This document shows positions 12,655 through 24,251 of a stretch of DNA of 64,000 nt, in pieces (positions within the stretch are counted from its first letter, which is position 1; each line of letters opens with the position of its first letter). The notes beneath the pieces are model-generated. The model saw nothing but the letters and a program-made list of their open reading frames with translations, was not told the DNA's origin and did no database searches. The DNA lies in NCBI GenBank assembly GCA_051530055.1, contig CM121341.1, positions 4,402,001-4,466,000 of the forward strand, in the 5' to 3' direction. The DNA is from Neoechinorhynchus agilis. Taxonomy: Eukaryota; Acanthocephala. Made by a program: the position numbers and the translations under genes.

Positions 12655-14430
12655 TCACGCCTTTTACCACTTCTGGAACTTCTCAAGATTTCACATATTT
12701 AAAACTTCAAGAGCAATAAATTGAAGAAGGCCTAAGAATTATCAAATAAATCAATTGTTCGATAATTCTCGCCTTAAAAAAAGAAGTTAAGAAAGGTTGA
12801 ACATCCTCGAAAATTGCTTACAATGCCTTTTACCATTTCTGGAACTTCTCAAGATTTCACACATTTAAAACTTCAAGAGCAATAAACTGAAGAAGGCCTA
12901 AGAATTATCAAATAAATCAATTGTTCGATAATTCTCGCCTTAAAAAAAGAAGTTAAGAAAGGTTGAACATCCTCGAAAATTGCTTACAATGCCTTTTACC
13001 ATTTCTGGAACTTCTCAAGATTTCACACATTTAAAACTTCAAGAGCAATAAACTGAAGAAGGCCTAAGAATTATCAAATAAATCAATTGTTCGATAATTC
13101 TCGCCTTAAAAAAAGAAGTTAAGAAAGGTTGAACATCCTCGAAAATTGCTTACAATGCCTTTTACCATTTCTGGAACTTCTCAAGATTTCACACATTTAA
13201 AACTTCAAGAGCAATAAACTGAAGAAGGCCTAAGAATTATCAAATAAATCAATTGTTCGATAATTCTCGCCTTAAAAAAAGAAGTTAAGAAAGGTTGAAC
13301 ATCCTCGAAAATTGCTTACAATGCCTTTTACCATTTCTGGAACTTCTCAAGATTTCACATATTTAAAACTTGAAGAGCAATAAACTGAAGAAGGCCTAAG
13401 AATTATCAAATAAATCAATTGTTCGATAATTCTCGCCTTAAAAAAAGAAGTTAAGAAAGGTTGAACATCCTCGAAAATTGCTTACAATGACTTTTACCAT
13501 TTCTGGAACTTCTCAAGATTTCACATATTTAAAACTTGAAGAGCAATAAACTGAAGAAGGCCTAAGAATTATCAAATAAATCAATTGTTCGATAATTCTC
13601 GCCTTAAAAAAAGAAGTTAAGAAGGTTGAACATCCTCGAAAATTGCTTACAATGCCTTTTACCACTTCTGGAACTTCTCAAGATTTCACATTTTAAAACT
13701 GAGCAATAAACTGAGGAAGGCCTAAGAATTATCAAATAAATCAATTGTTCGATAATTTCGCCTTAAAAAAAGTTAATAAAGGTTGAACATCCTCGAAAAT
13801 TGCTTACAATGCCTTTACCACTTCTGGAACTTCAAGATTTCACATATTTGAAACTTCAAGAGCAATAAACTGAGGAAGGCCTAAGAATTATCAAATAAAT
13901 CAATTGTTCGATAATTCTCGCCTTAAAAAAAGAAGTTAATAAAGGTTGAACATCCTCGAAAATTGCTTACAATGCCTTGTACCACTTCTGGAACTTCTCA
14001 AGATTTCACATATTTGAAACTTCAAGAGCAATAAACTGAGGAAGGCCTAAGAATTATCAAATAAATCAATTGTTCGATAATTCTCGCCTTAAAAAAAGAA
14101 GTTAATAAAGGTTGAACATCCTCGAAAATTGCTTACAATGCCTTGTACCACTTCTGGAACTTCTCAAGATTTCACATATTTGAAACTTCAAGAGCAATAA
14201 ACTGAGGAAGGCCTAAGAATTATCAAATAAATCAATTGTTCGATAATTCTCGCCTTAAAAAAAGAAGTTAATAAAGGTTGAACATCCTCGAAAATTGCTT
14301 ACAATGCCTTGTACCACTTCTGGAACTTCTCAAGATTTCACATATTTGAAACTTCAAGAGCAATAAACTGAAGAAGGCTTACGTGAAGGCCCAAGAATTA
14401 TCAAACAAATCAATTATTTGATAATTCTCG
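12655..14430. repeat. Tandem array, 166-bp unit, about 11 copies
   Basis: Copies begin at 12659, 12825, 12991, 13157, 13323 and 13489 at an exact 166-bp spacing, then about 13654 to 14305 with small deletions. Left copies read TACCATTTCTGG and GTTAAGAAAGG, right copies TACCACTTCTGG and GTTAATAAAGG. The array therefore has two homogenised halves. A small inverted stretch (CAATTGTTCGATAATTCTC) recurs in each unit. Confidence 0.97.
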
Positions 14431-14928
14431 CTATAAAAAGTAATTAAGAAATGTCTTTACGAAAAATCACCGTTCCTATGGTTCAATTTTGTGGGAAACC
14501 GAAGTTAGTGCTCAATCAAAATATTTATGAATTTTTTTTCTTTTTTATAACTCGTAAAATACTCGCTAAATACTCGACTGCTGACAAATTTTAATTCGCA
14601 TTACCAGCCTAAACCTTTTTTTTATTAAATATTACGATGGAATGTTTAAACGCTGATTTTCCACTCAAACTTAATCTTTTAAAATTGCGTGTTAAATTTT
14701 ATAAAAATGATTTCGCAATGTCCACATTCTCCCATTGAAATTTGTGTTTTTTTTAATCAATCTAATTTGTTTCCTATGACGCAAAGAAACCCTTTAATTT
14801 TCATCAGCTCTGGATATTTTGCCATTCGAATTTGAAACGAATAGTCAACGACGGGGACACATTAAAATTTTCCTCATTGAATGGATGTGTCAAATTGAGC
14901 CATCAAAATTTTATTTTTATTATTTTAG

Positions 14929-15113
14929 ACTCTTTTTTGGCTGAAGATCGTATAGTTCTATCCAGGCACAATAGCGATCCCCTCAAAGTGGATAAGAAAA
15001 CGTGGAAGGGATATTTAAACACCGAGCGAAACAATAGCAAGACAGTGCCGCGAAATCGGTGCATTATTTTAGCAGAGTCTTCACATTTGCTCGAGGCTCC
15101 CAGTGGTCATTAG
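14929..15113 (+). CDS. Candidate terminal coding exon of the small plus-strand gene
   Basis: A TTTTTATTATTTTAG acceptor is followed by 61 codons in phase 1, ending in TAG. The peptide contains DSFLAEDRIVLSRHNSDP and ends in EAPSGH. Composition is balanced and charged, unlike the AT-rich junk around it. AATAAA lies downstream at about 15,434. The family is not recognised. It joins in frame with the exon ending at 7,592. Other exons could be hidden in the intervening sequence. Confidence 0.4.
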
Positions 15114-15648
15114 GCAATTCACAAAAGCACTTCGTATATATACGGAACCTTAGGCAGTCTGCACTGCTTGCTATCGAATCCTCAGTTGTCTCATTTGTGA
15201 TTTGAACGTACTGATTTCGTATTATGGTCACTTTGGGGTTGAGAATCAATTTGCGGTTTGTTTAAATGGATTCATTTAAATTGGCGTAGAGCATTAGGAC
15301 GCTCTCATAGAAGCCCAATTCTCGTTTCATTAGTCGATTACATTATGCTTCCCTTGTTGTTCCTCGCTACAAGTCTTTTACGAATTATGCAAGTTTTCAC
15401 CTCTTGTGATCTTAATATCTTTTTATAGATCTAATAAATGGTACTTGGACAGTCATCTGTACTCTACGTTTTACGATTCTTTTTTTTTTGATATCTTAGA
15501 AAGCAACGTGAAGTTGGTTCTTTTAATCAAGAGAAAATGTGTAATTTTTAGGTACCAATTTGGGGATTTTTCGCGGAAAGATTAAATCGTACACTCCAAA
15601 TCTTAAGGTAGGTTTGGCATCAGAAATTCGACATAAGGACCGTTAAGG
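15114..15648. other. 3' flank of the small gene, then unassigned sequence
   Basis: Contains the likely 3' UTR with an AATAAA near 15,434, then AT-rich sequence up to the left edge of the segmental duplication. Nothing else is recognised. Confidence 0.4.
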
Positions 15649-16094
15649 GCGATCGTGCCACTGATGGACAAAATGGGATTTGATGTCATTGTTCCATGTT
15701 AAATCGCTCACAAATTCCGCTCATTAATTGATAAATTCATTCCAACATTTAAAGGCGGCTCATCTTAACACTCATTATTGAATTTATCGATAAAATACAC
15801 ATCTAATTGGAGTCCTTCAGGATTCCCTCAAGGTTTCCATCGCAGACCGAAGTATATTTCGACTCTTATAAGATTTCGTTAGTGGAGGTGTTCACTGCCT
15901 CACTTTTTCTGGATTTTAGAATTGTGACCGATTTAAGACATCCAACCAAAGAAGATGCTAAACTTGTGAGCCAAGTGAAAGATCACAAATTTATAGAAAT
16001 AAGAAACTTTTTTTCAAGCAAAGATTATCACTCAAAGATACAGTCATTTTGTTTCGATAATTTTTTCATTACTTCACAAATACAAGAGCAGCTT

Positions 16095-17267
16095 TCATAG
16101 TTGTAAGTCCATCGTGGAAATAATTATTATCAGCGATGGCAATAATACAGAAACGAGGATGCAAACAAACAGAATCATTTTGGCAATCCGACATTTCAAA
16201 TGATTGTCACTTTCTGGTGTCTGAACTCCAAAATTACGCTTTTCACATTCTGATTGAACCGAAACATCAACTCTCTCAATTGAATTCATGTTAAAGTATT
16301 CATTGTGCTCGCTATGAGGTACCAAAAAGGCAAAGAAACTCTTCGACATACAAAGTCTTTCCTTAGAGCAAATAATTTGCCTTTCTAGTAAATTGAATCG
16401 CTTCATTTCACAAACATCAACAATATATTTAAGAGCATTTTCGGCTGAAAATATTATCGGTTCAACTTTTTTTAAACTTTTCAATAATCGCTGTATATAA
16501 AATATTTGAGAAAATTAAAGATTAATTTAAGGTTTGACAAACCTTTTGAATATTATTTGAGTAGTCCTCGAAAGGACCGCCGGATAAATTCAACATCTTT
16601 TCCAATGATTCCGTTTCTGTTTCAATATTTTGCAAATGTCCACGAATTTGCGAAATATTCTTCTCAATCCTTTTCCAGTGCTCGATTTTACTTTTAATCA
16701 TCGATTTACTCTTTGAGATTCTTGGCGGAACATTTAAATTAACTAAACGGATTCTTAATACCTTTCACGTTTAAAACGTATCAAATTATCTAAAGAATCA
16801 AATTGATCTTCAAAATTTGCAAAAGTATCACCGGTAATTTCCAATGAAAGATCAAAACATTTTGTACGAATATCTCTTAACTTAATGGACGCCTTAATAA
16901 GATTCTTTAGACTTTCCTAAAGATTTGTCAATATAAATTTAATTTTTGACAAAAATACAAACCAAATGGGCAACTTGAAGACTCCTCAGATCTGACCAAT
17001 GGGAAAACTTCTTTAAGTCAATAAAATCGCAAATGTTATTTACGATATCCTCAATTGAATTAAATCTTCTTTTTATATCTTCAAACCTCAACAAGTTTTC
17101 TGTATTCTTCTCTGAATTCAGTGCCTAACAACAGAATTTTTTTATTTTCAATTGTTAATTTAACATAAAAAAACCTCGTTGGCGATAAACCATTCAAAGT
17201 TTTGATCGGTTTCAATGACAATAAAATATTCTTTACTTTGATTGTTGATACTTAATGAATCGCTCAT
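16095..17267 (-). CDS. Tail-anchored coiled-coil protein, copy 1
   Basis: Five exons with 41-52-bp introns can be placed: 17175-17267, 16963-17124, 16762-16916, 16543-16720 and 16095-16490. All phases agree, giving about 327 residues starting MSDSLSINNQSKEY. The middle is charged and predicted helical or coiled-coil, and one hydrophobic segment (KMILFVCILVSVLLPSLIII) lies near the C-terminus, as in tail-anchored proteins. Here the frame stops six codons after it. In copy 2 one base less at that point opens a further 21 or so residues rich in cysteine (YESCSCIC), so copy 1 probably lost its tail. The layout recalls KASH proteins, but there is no PPPX end. Function unknown. Confidence 0.6.
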
Positions 17268-17759
17268 TGTTTACTCTTCAAGCTTTCCTTTTTTTCGCTT
17301 ACTGAGGCCACTGAAACTTTTCGTTCATTTGATTGGGATAAAGGAGAATCATTCTCGGTTTTTTCACTTTACAATTTTTATAAATTAGCTTAAGAAATAA
17401 ATGACCGGCGAAAAGATTATAAATGCGATAATAGCTAAGCTCAATCGAAAGTGTAGAAAATGTCTCCATTAGGAACAAATACAAAGCATTGCGTTCAAAA
17501 TTTAATGTTAATTTCATTCAGTAATTAATGATTTTGGAAAGGTGAGATTATGTTAGGCAATTAAGAAGATTGTTCATTTTGCTCAATGTGCGTTAATTCG
17601 CTTATATTATTTAATACTTTTTGTTAAAAAGTAACATTTTTTAATTTATTTTTTCTCAAAAAAATAGAAATAAGTTTTGGTTGACACAAGAAAAACTAAA
17701 AATCCAACGTTTAAGCGTTCTTTGACTCTTTTGCCCCAACCGGCATAAAACTTCTTCAT
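17268..17759. other. Intergenic region between the coiled-coil and Tudor genes
   Basis: About 490 bp lie between the start of the coiled-coil gene and the stop of the Tudor gene. A 72-codon minus frame (17299-17517) loses its start in copy 2, so it is not a conserved gene. The stretch likely holds the promoter of the coiled-coil gene and the Tudor 3' UTR. Confidence 0.4.
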
Positions 17760-19154
17760 TTAATTTCCGTTGACCGCGTCCTTTGGCTCCATTTGTCGAA
17801 TATTTCCACGATAACAACCGTTAACTTTGCTTTGGGAAACTCCAGCTTGAGAAATTTTCGGAACCATAGTTTTCCATGGAGGCTGAGACGAAATTCCAAA
17901 TTCGCGTTTCAAAATGTCGCTGACTTTTTCGTCGCCATCGTTACCTGCTACTAAGAGTTCAGCGTCGTAAGTTTGGCTCAAATGATTAAAAGATAGGAAT
18001 TTGCATTTTAGATGACCGAGAGGACCTTTCAGTGAATTAATTTTTATAAGGGCATTCTGAATTTGTCTCGAACTTCGTCTTATTTCATTAAGATCTCTGA
18101 ATCGGCACTTGCGAGCAAATGGAGGTTCAGCAAGAAAACGAATATCAATTGGAAGACATTTGTCGACTTTATCGATTATTCCATAATCCAAAAGAAATAC
18201 TTGGTATTCTCCTTTTGACCCGCTAATAATCGTCGCTCTTCTTGGCTTCTGATCGGTTCCGTGAAGAATCAAACAATAATCACCGTTTTGGAAATCAAAA
18301 TCGGCCGATTCATCTTTTCCAATTGTATCTTCCAACTCTTTTTCAAGCTTGTTTAAGCGTTCCGATTTTGTATATTCTTGAATGTATCCTGTGTTAAGTA
18401 AGCTGAGAGCCGAAATAATACATTCGGCAGTTTCCCCGGTCATATCTTCGTTGACGAACGGATCTCTTTTCTCCAATTCCTTCGTTATGTCCATTTGAAG
18501 CTCCGGAGGAATAAAACACGAAAGTTGTTCATTGGTTGCTTTGGCGAGATTTGATTTTAGAAGATTGCTACTGACGTATTCCTGAATCTCCAAGTCTTTT
18601 AAGGTAACCTCAAAACAACCTTCAACTTCGTTTACTTTTAAAAAGGAACCCAGTAGGGTTCCGTTGTTTACTGCTGAATTGAACCTGAACACGGCATCCT
18701 GAGACCAATTCTCTTCTTTATTTTCATTTGGAAGAGGTTTAATGCCGAGAAGTTTACACTTTGACGCAAATCTTGGCATTTTGGAGAAATTATTTTTTAG
18801 AGGTCGAATACATGACAGAGGGACGATTTCGGTGCGGCCTTCGTCCACTAAAAATGCGGGCACTGTATCTGAATTTGGATTGGCGGCACCAATAATAGCG
18901 CGGTGCCACAATTCATCTTCCTGTGAGTAAATTACACACGAAAGGAAACCATAATATTGAAACTTTGGTGGATTTTCGTTTTCGAATTTGTACGATTCTT
19001 GCAGTTGATTGTGAAAATGTTTATATGCCACCGATTGATCGTTTCGACGGACATAGAATTCACTGGGATTTATGACATTGACGACGTTGACTTCACATTG
19101 CTGACCGGTAAAGTCGAGAACTGGAATTGTAACAGTTAAGGAATAGTCGCTCAT
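17760..19154 (-). CDS. Two-Tudor-domain protein, copy 1
   Basis: Single-exon frame of 464 residues. Tudor cores lie at about 65-118 (CVIYSQEDELWHRAII then FLVDEGRTE) and about 289-335 (GDYCLILHGTDQ then FLLDYGIIDKV). Flanking segments (residues 1-50 and 130-200) resemble the SN-like halves of extended Tudor modules. In animals such proteins bind dimethylarginine tails of Piwi-type proteins and scaffold germ granules. That role is inferred from the family, and I did not assign an orthologue. No signal peptide or membrane segment. The copy at 33,679-35,074 is broken, so this is probably the working gene. The absence of introns, when neighbours have several, could mean an old retrocopy. Confidence 0.85.
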   Translation of the reverse strand: MSDYSLTVTIPVLDFTGQQCEVNVVNVINPSEFYVRRNDQSVAYKHFHNQLQESYKFENENPPKFQYYGFLSCVIYSQEDELWHRAIIGAANPNSDTVPAFLVDEGRTEIVPLSCIRPLKNNFSKMPRFASKCKLLGIKPLPNENKEENWSQDAVFRFNSAVNNGTLLGSFLKVNEVEGCFEVTLKDLEIQEYVSSNLLKSNLAKATNEQLSCFIPPELQMDITKELEKRDPFVNEDMTGETAECIISALSLLNTGYIQEYTKSERLNKLEKELEDTIGKDESADFDFQNGDYCLILHGTDQKPRRATIISGSKGEYQVFLLDYGIIDKVDKCLPIDIRFLAEPPFARKCRFRDLNEIRRSSRQIQNALIKINSLKGPLGHLKCKFLSFNHLSQTYDAELLVAGNDGDEKVSDILKREFGISSQPPWKTMVPKISQAGVSQSKVNGCYRGNIRQMEPKDAVNGN

Positions 19155-20169
19155 TTTAATTCGATTAATTTTAATATTAGTTCAAAAGTTTATGTGTCTA
19201 ATTGAAAATAGTAGATTAGCAGAAGTTCAGCAAACAGCAAAATAAAGTTGAAAGTCAAAGTGAGAAGTCCGATTGGAAATGAATAAGCAACTGTTCGATA
19301 CCTTTTTTTGGATGATCAACGTTTGGGGGGGTAGTGCTGTAAATGCAGCAGTCAATAAAAGCAGCCAATCAGAATGCTTAATTAAGCGCGTCGGATCGTA
19401 AAAAGTACCAATCTCACTTATGCGAATTAAAGACGATGCTTAATTATGAATGGATGGTCTCGTGACTAATTAAAGAAAATTGTTTTTGATATTTGTTCAT
19501 GAAATGCTTTAGAGAAAAGAAAAATCTTCATTCTGCGCCGGTTTTTGCGCCACTTATCTGTACGGTGATTCACTAGCGAGTATATTAAAAAAAATATAGT
19601 TTTATTTTACTGTTTATTTAGTAACGTCTGTTTATTAATTCCGTATTTTAATTAAGGAATGGTAATTAATTAAGGTGATTTATCGATTTTAAATAACGCG
19701 CAATTGCTTGATAGACGTAAGCCAATTTTCGAAGTCGTCAAAATAATTTAGTTCCACTTTATCAAGATTACATTTGGTATTAAATACAGAAATTATAGAT
19801 ATTCATATCTATATAATAAATTAATTGATAAAGATGCGCTAATTATTGCATCATAATAATTAATTACTTTTCGCTGGACAAAGCTGCGATATTATTTTCC
19901 TAAGATGAAATGAAACAACGAAGAAAGTGGAAAAATTGCGCTGTGCGAATCGAGTTTTTGTGGTCGTAAATTAAAGATTAGTTTTTGCGGTACACATTAA
20001 AATGTTTTATTCGACTTTATAACTATTCCCTGCTATAAAATTGAGGTTTACTCCACAATAAAAATTAGTGGCCGAATATAATCATCTGATAAATTCCAAA
20101 TTGCTTGTGTCCCACCATTCCTAGACCGCTACTAGAAATTCGTCCGACAAAACAGAACAAATATGCGCC
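19155..20169. other. Intergenic region upstream of the Tudor gene
   Basis: About 1 kb of AT-rich sequence, conserved between the two duplication copies apart from small indels. No long frame. The first 150 bp likely hold the Tudor promoter. Confidence 0.4.
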
Positions 20170-20760
20170 AAAAATTAACTCAGTTGTCCGTGGATGTTAA
20201 TTTTTTCGATTAAAAGGTCGACTAGTCGACAAAGATGAATAGCAAGGAAGTGGCCTGCATCTCCAACTGAGAACGACATCATATCCTTAAGGTGCTGAGG
20301 ATGAAGCCCATCGAGGCCTCTCAGTTCAACTGTCAAAGTGGAGTGTCTTGGATGGACGGAATATGAGGAATTTCTGTTTGGGTTGAACTTTTCGAATGCT
20401 TCAACTTTAAACCCTGAAGTGTTGAAGGCGAATCACTTGCAAATTTATCAGAGGAGGACAAAATGCGAACGGCTCTCCGAACATCTCCACCAGCGAGTTT
20501 TGAAGATACCTCTCCGCGAGCGGTCTCGTAGATGTTCGATGGCAGTTAACCTCGTTCACACATTGTTTGGAATCCTCCTTTGCTAAACGACGTATTCTCA
20601 AGAAACTTTCCTCAAAGAAAACGAGGCGTCTTTTAATTACCGAAATGAGGGACTCTCTCTGAATTTTGATCGCAGCAGTCCAGCAGGAGTGTGGCAGTTG
20701 CTAAGCATCGTTACAGCTCCTGAATCTACACAAAGTTCGCGATAGAAATAGAGTTTAAAG
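20170..20760 (-). mobile_element. LINE fragment (pre-RT region and start of RT), copy 1
   Basis: Read on the minus strand, frames show KLAGGDVRRAVRILSSSD, a hallmark pre-RT motif of the LINE group seen elsewhere in this window (compare KLADGDVRG near 29,150). They then show RGLDGLHPQHLKDM, the usual entry to the reverse transcriptase domain. The frame shifts at least once between them, and the RT core and 3' end are missing. Both duplication copies carry it at the same place, so it predates the duplication. Confidence 0.7.
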
Positions 20761-20859
20761 TTCGACAAACCGAAAAAAGAATTTATTCTCTAGGCTAAAA
20801 ACAACCATAAAAATCTTATTAGCATTGGATTTGGCCCTGGATTTCGTTTCTTCGTAAAA

Positions 20860-22622
20860 TTATTGTTCATCGTCGCCAGAATCATCACTTTCTTGGTGTT
20901 CAAGATGCTCATCTTGACCTCCCGATGCTTTTGAGACACAAGGAGGGCAAATCCATTTGAAGCCGATAACATCGTCGGCCAATGGATCCAGCGGTGGATT
21001 TAAGCATGCTTTATCGAATTTCTTATGGCACGTCGAACATTCCATTTGAAATGATCGCCAGTTGCTCTTTTTGCAAATCTCGCAAGGCTCATTGATTGAT
21101 TGTGATATCTTGGCTACTTCCTCGTTGCCACCATTATTGGCGATCAATATTTGTCGTCGTGTAGCATAACCAATGCGCGATTGATCTTCGAATCGGATAT
21201 CGCACAATTGTAAAACTTCGTTAATAATCATCGCAGCTGCCTGAGTTTCTCTGTATCGATTTACGAAATCGGACGTTTTCTCGGACTCATAAAGTAGTCT
21301 GGCAAGCAGATCCATCGAATCATCGAGTTCTGATTGCAACTCAGCGATCTGTTCTTCACGTCGAACAACATAATCGTAGTATTGATCGGAAATGGAAGGG
21401 AAAACTCGCATGTCGTCTTCAAGATCGTCGCATGAAATCATTTCTTCGTACTCCACAAGACGGCGTTTACGGGTTTTCGCAAGAAATACAGATTCAACGA
21501 GGTCTCTTGTTCTGTTTATTCTACATGGATTTCCATATTCGATTACATTGTTTCTACATGGATTTCCATATTCGATTACATTGTGATTCACGATCAATTT
21601 GCTGGACTCGTTTTGAACTTCTTTGATTCTAAAGGCCAGATTTGCGTTGATCTCATTAACTGCAATTCGTCGCTTTCTCGATTCTAGTTTTTCGGCATGG
21701 ACCATGCAATTACTTTCCGGTTCATCGTGCTTAATAGAAATAAATCAATAAAAAATGATTTCTCAATAAAAAAACGACATACTATTTTACTAGGCATTCC
21801 AATAAGGCCGCGTTGATATCCGCAGGTTACATGAAAAGCCGTCTTACACGTCCCAGATTCACAGCGAACCCGAACTCCGGACGATTCTACTTGCTGATCG
21901 GTGCAGTATTTACATGGCTAAAAGAAAAATTGCTTAAAAGTACAACGAAAGTGAAGGTCACCGACCGGCTGAGTATATTGCGAATTTGGAATTGAGTCTA
22001 AATCAATATAGCCAATTGATCGAAGTTGGGATTGTGTGAGGTGTTGGATGAATATGGCGCAAATTAGATGGCAATATCTAATTTTAGGGAAATTAGTCGC
22101 TTTTATTATTTGAAAAAAAGCTCACCTCTTAGTATTAGTTCGCTTCAGGACTCCAGAATTCTCATTGGGGCATAATTCACAATGAGGACGGAGATTTCCA
22201 CCTTTGCAAGGATCACACAACCATGTTTTTGTTCCCATTGATTCCTCGGAAACACCATAGCAGAATTTATGAACATTTTTTGAGCATTTTGAACATTTGA
22301 GGATGGGATTTATACTTGAACTTAAATTAGAGTTTAAATGTAAAGTGTAAAATCATTGAACGAACCTCGAAGAAGTAAGACAGATTCCACACGAATCCTT
22401 ACTTGATTTTACACGAGAAGATGAAGATTTTGGAGTGCTTAAATCGTCACTTTGGCCAGAATCGCTCCGTGAGTCCGAATAGAAACTCATCGAGTCACAA
22501 GTTTCCTGCTGGTATTCTTCGTCATCGGAACTGATGTTTGAAATGTTCAATTCGACGGGGTTTCTTTTAAAAGCGGCCAGTCGTTTTGGGCGCTTGGCTG
22601 AAGAAGGAGAAATGTCGGACAT
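20860..22622 (-). CDS. PHF14: PHF14-like PHD-finger protein, copy 1
   Basis: Five exons: 22366-22622, 22126-22320, 21966-22077, 21783-21917 and 20860-21729. All phases agree and the protein is 522 residues. Order: acidic, serine-rich N-terminus (1-78); PHD finger (CGICL near 80, then CSKC, H-FC, CDPC); zinc knuckle CELCP; extended PHD (YCHLICA, then CKYC, C-GTC, FHVTC, C-VH); basic and coiled middle (SDQYYDYVVRREEQIAEL near 340); C-terminal PHD at about 448-498 (CEICKK, CSTCHKKFDKAC, WICPPC); acidic tail. This order matches animal PHF14, a histone H3 reader, but it is shorter and lacks one PHD finger. A 33-bp in-frame tandem duplication is unique to this copy. Confidence 0.8.
21521..21586 (-). 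repeat. 33-bp in-frame tandem duplication inside the PHF14-like gene
   Basis: Two adjacent copies of a 33-bp unit add eleven residues (the block NVIEYGNPCRN occurs twice). Duplication copy 2 has a single unit, with D in place of Y. The change keeps the frame and lies between the extended PHD and the coiled segment. Confidence 0.9.
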
Positions 22623-23480
22623 TTTTGTCGTTGGAGAATAGACTTTTTAATGATTAAAGGGATAACTCAAATCTGAAATTCGTTAGCCAGTGCGAATCTT
22701 TGGCAAATTTCAAAGCGTTTTGCAATCTTCAAATAAAAATGGAGACTGTCAAAATGGGGTTTTGTCTACGACTTGTGCTTCTGATCGAGATTTTCTTTGC
22801 TTATTTACCATGGACGAAATAGTGGTGCTTTAAAAACAGCGAATTTTTATTTAGAAAAAAAAACAGTCAGTGAGTAGATAAGAGTTTTCCGTGCTATCGA
22901 GTAATACAAGAAATGATTATAGATTTCCGATCACTACGACTTTAAGCCAATTAACAGCAATTCTTAAAAACGCTCTCGAATTTGGCATCGGTGACACTTT
23001 AGAAGGCTTTCTCAATGGATTTCGTATCCGAGGCAGGAATTTTTTATCTTCAATGATTCCGTGCCATAGAAATTATCACGTTTCTCAAGTATTGGAATGA
23101 ATAAAAACGATCAGAATGCGTGGTGCAATGATCTCTTTACGGCTCCAAATTCCGCTCACCTCAATTTTCCACTAGCGTTCAATCTCACATTTACAATGTT
23201 CACGAGATCAAAATGATAAACGCCATGCCAATAAAGAGAAACCACGTAATCGTCAAATTATCCTTGAAACGAACGGAAAATATCCAAGTTACTCTAAGAA
23301 TTTACAAATCCTTTGTTTTTTTTGAATAATTTGTTCATCAATACATTTACGAGCTGTATCCTTGCTTTGACAACGATGTTCAAAACGTTTGTAAGATTTA
23401 TTCCATTTTGCAACAATTTAAAAGCGAGAAACCATTTGAATGAAGAAGTGAGACGATTTTCTGAGGTCCAATGATGTTAT
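22623..23480. other. Upstream region of the PHF14-like gene
   Basis: About 860 bp, presumably the PHF14-like promoter plus the 3' UTR of the orphan exon's gene. A 69-codon plus frame (22891-23100) is broken by a one-base difference in copy 2, so I do not call it a gene. Confidence 0.4.
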
Positions 23481-23632
23481 TTATGAAATTATTTCGTCCA
23501 AAGTGAATTGCTCAATCGTTTTCGAAACACATTCTTTGGTGCTGTAATTTTCATTGGCATGATCGCTATTTGAAAAATCTCTCGACTTTTCTATGACTTG
23601 TATGCCACTCACATCTTCTACCGTTGAAATCA
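23481..23632 (-). CDS. Orphan terminal exon, copy 1
   Basis: A TTGATTATTGACAG acceptor is followed by two bases plus 50 codons ending in TAA. The peptide contains VEDVSGIQVIEKSRDF and ends in EQFTLDEIIS. The same exon, with only a few changes, lies at 39,394-39,545. No upstream exon is visible before the duplication ends in either copy. The rest of this gene was probably left behind at the source locus, or it sits beyond rearranged sequence. No family recognised. Confidence 0.5.
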
Positions 23633-24069
23633 CTGTCAATAATCAAGAGAAAAAATGGAGTTTTATTAGTTATCCTGAATGAAGGGCGTTTTTTAGCAGA
23701 CAATTCACATTGACCGCAATCGAGATTATTTTATGAGATTTACAAAGTATTTTCTGCACGGAAAGTCCTGATGCTCACGTTTAGGCTAGTAAATCTTAAA
23801 ACGAAAGTTTTAATTCAAATTAGAATTTAAATGATTTTTCCAACGGAGTATCGTATCCGTTTGAAGATTTTAAAATTTATTGTCTTGCAAAATAAGGTAA
23901 TCTGATGAGCCTTGAGCAATCTTCTTGTAAAACTACCTTTATTTCTGAGAATACGATTCCGTTGTTTATGGGAATATTTAAACAATTTCTACTGCTTCAA
24001 TAATTTGTTGAGCAGTGATTTTTGTTGAAGTACAAAACGTGCAATCACCACCGTCCGCAAAATCTTAAC

Positions 24070-24235
24070 TTCTCTCCTTCCTCGGCTGTTGCTATCACGT
24101 TAGCAGCATTGCCTCGTTGTACTGCGAGCGAGATATTTTGTCGCAGGAATACACCTGCTCGTGCGTCGCCGGTCGCTTTTCTCAATTTATTCGAGAGATC
24201 CTGGAGTCGCATACTTGTTGCTCCCTATTTCTAGC
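24070..24235 (-). mobile_element. LINE C-terminal fragment
   Basis: Minus-strand reading gives the same tail as at 11,577: LSNKLRKATGD, then FLRQNISLAVQRGNAA. It begins next to the Penelope-like array and next to one arm (about 24182-24206) of an inverted repeat whose partner is at about 26,566-26,589. Confidence 0.65.
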
Positions 24236-24251
24236 GCTCTCGAGAATAGAT

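Larger units (their letters stand above)
15649..23950. repeat. Segmental duplication, copy 1 (about 8.3 kb)
   Basis: Homology with 31,377-41,246 begins abruptly at GCGATCGTGCCACTGATGG and ends at about TTTATTTC-GAGAA. The copies are nearly identical, with scattered substitutions and small indels. Copy 1 lacks a 195-bp insert near its left end and about 1.39 kb near its right end that copy 2 has. It carries, on the minus strand, the coiled-coil gene, the Tudor gene, a LINE piece, the PHF14-like gene and an orphan exon. Confidence 0.97.

Noticed and set aside
15807-16100. 97-codon plus-strand frame at the left of the duplication
   Set aside because: A small indel in copy 2 changes its last third, it has no recognisable domain, and its end overlaps the end of the coiled-coil gene on the other strand.
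17299-17517. 72-codon minus-strand frame between the coiled-coil and Tudor genes
   Set aside because: The start region is not kept in copy 2. It more likely belongs to the promoter or UTR.
22891-23100. 69-codon plus-strand frame upstream of PHF14
   Set aside because: A one-base difference breaks it in copy 2, while true exons in the block mostly keep phase.
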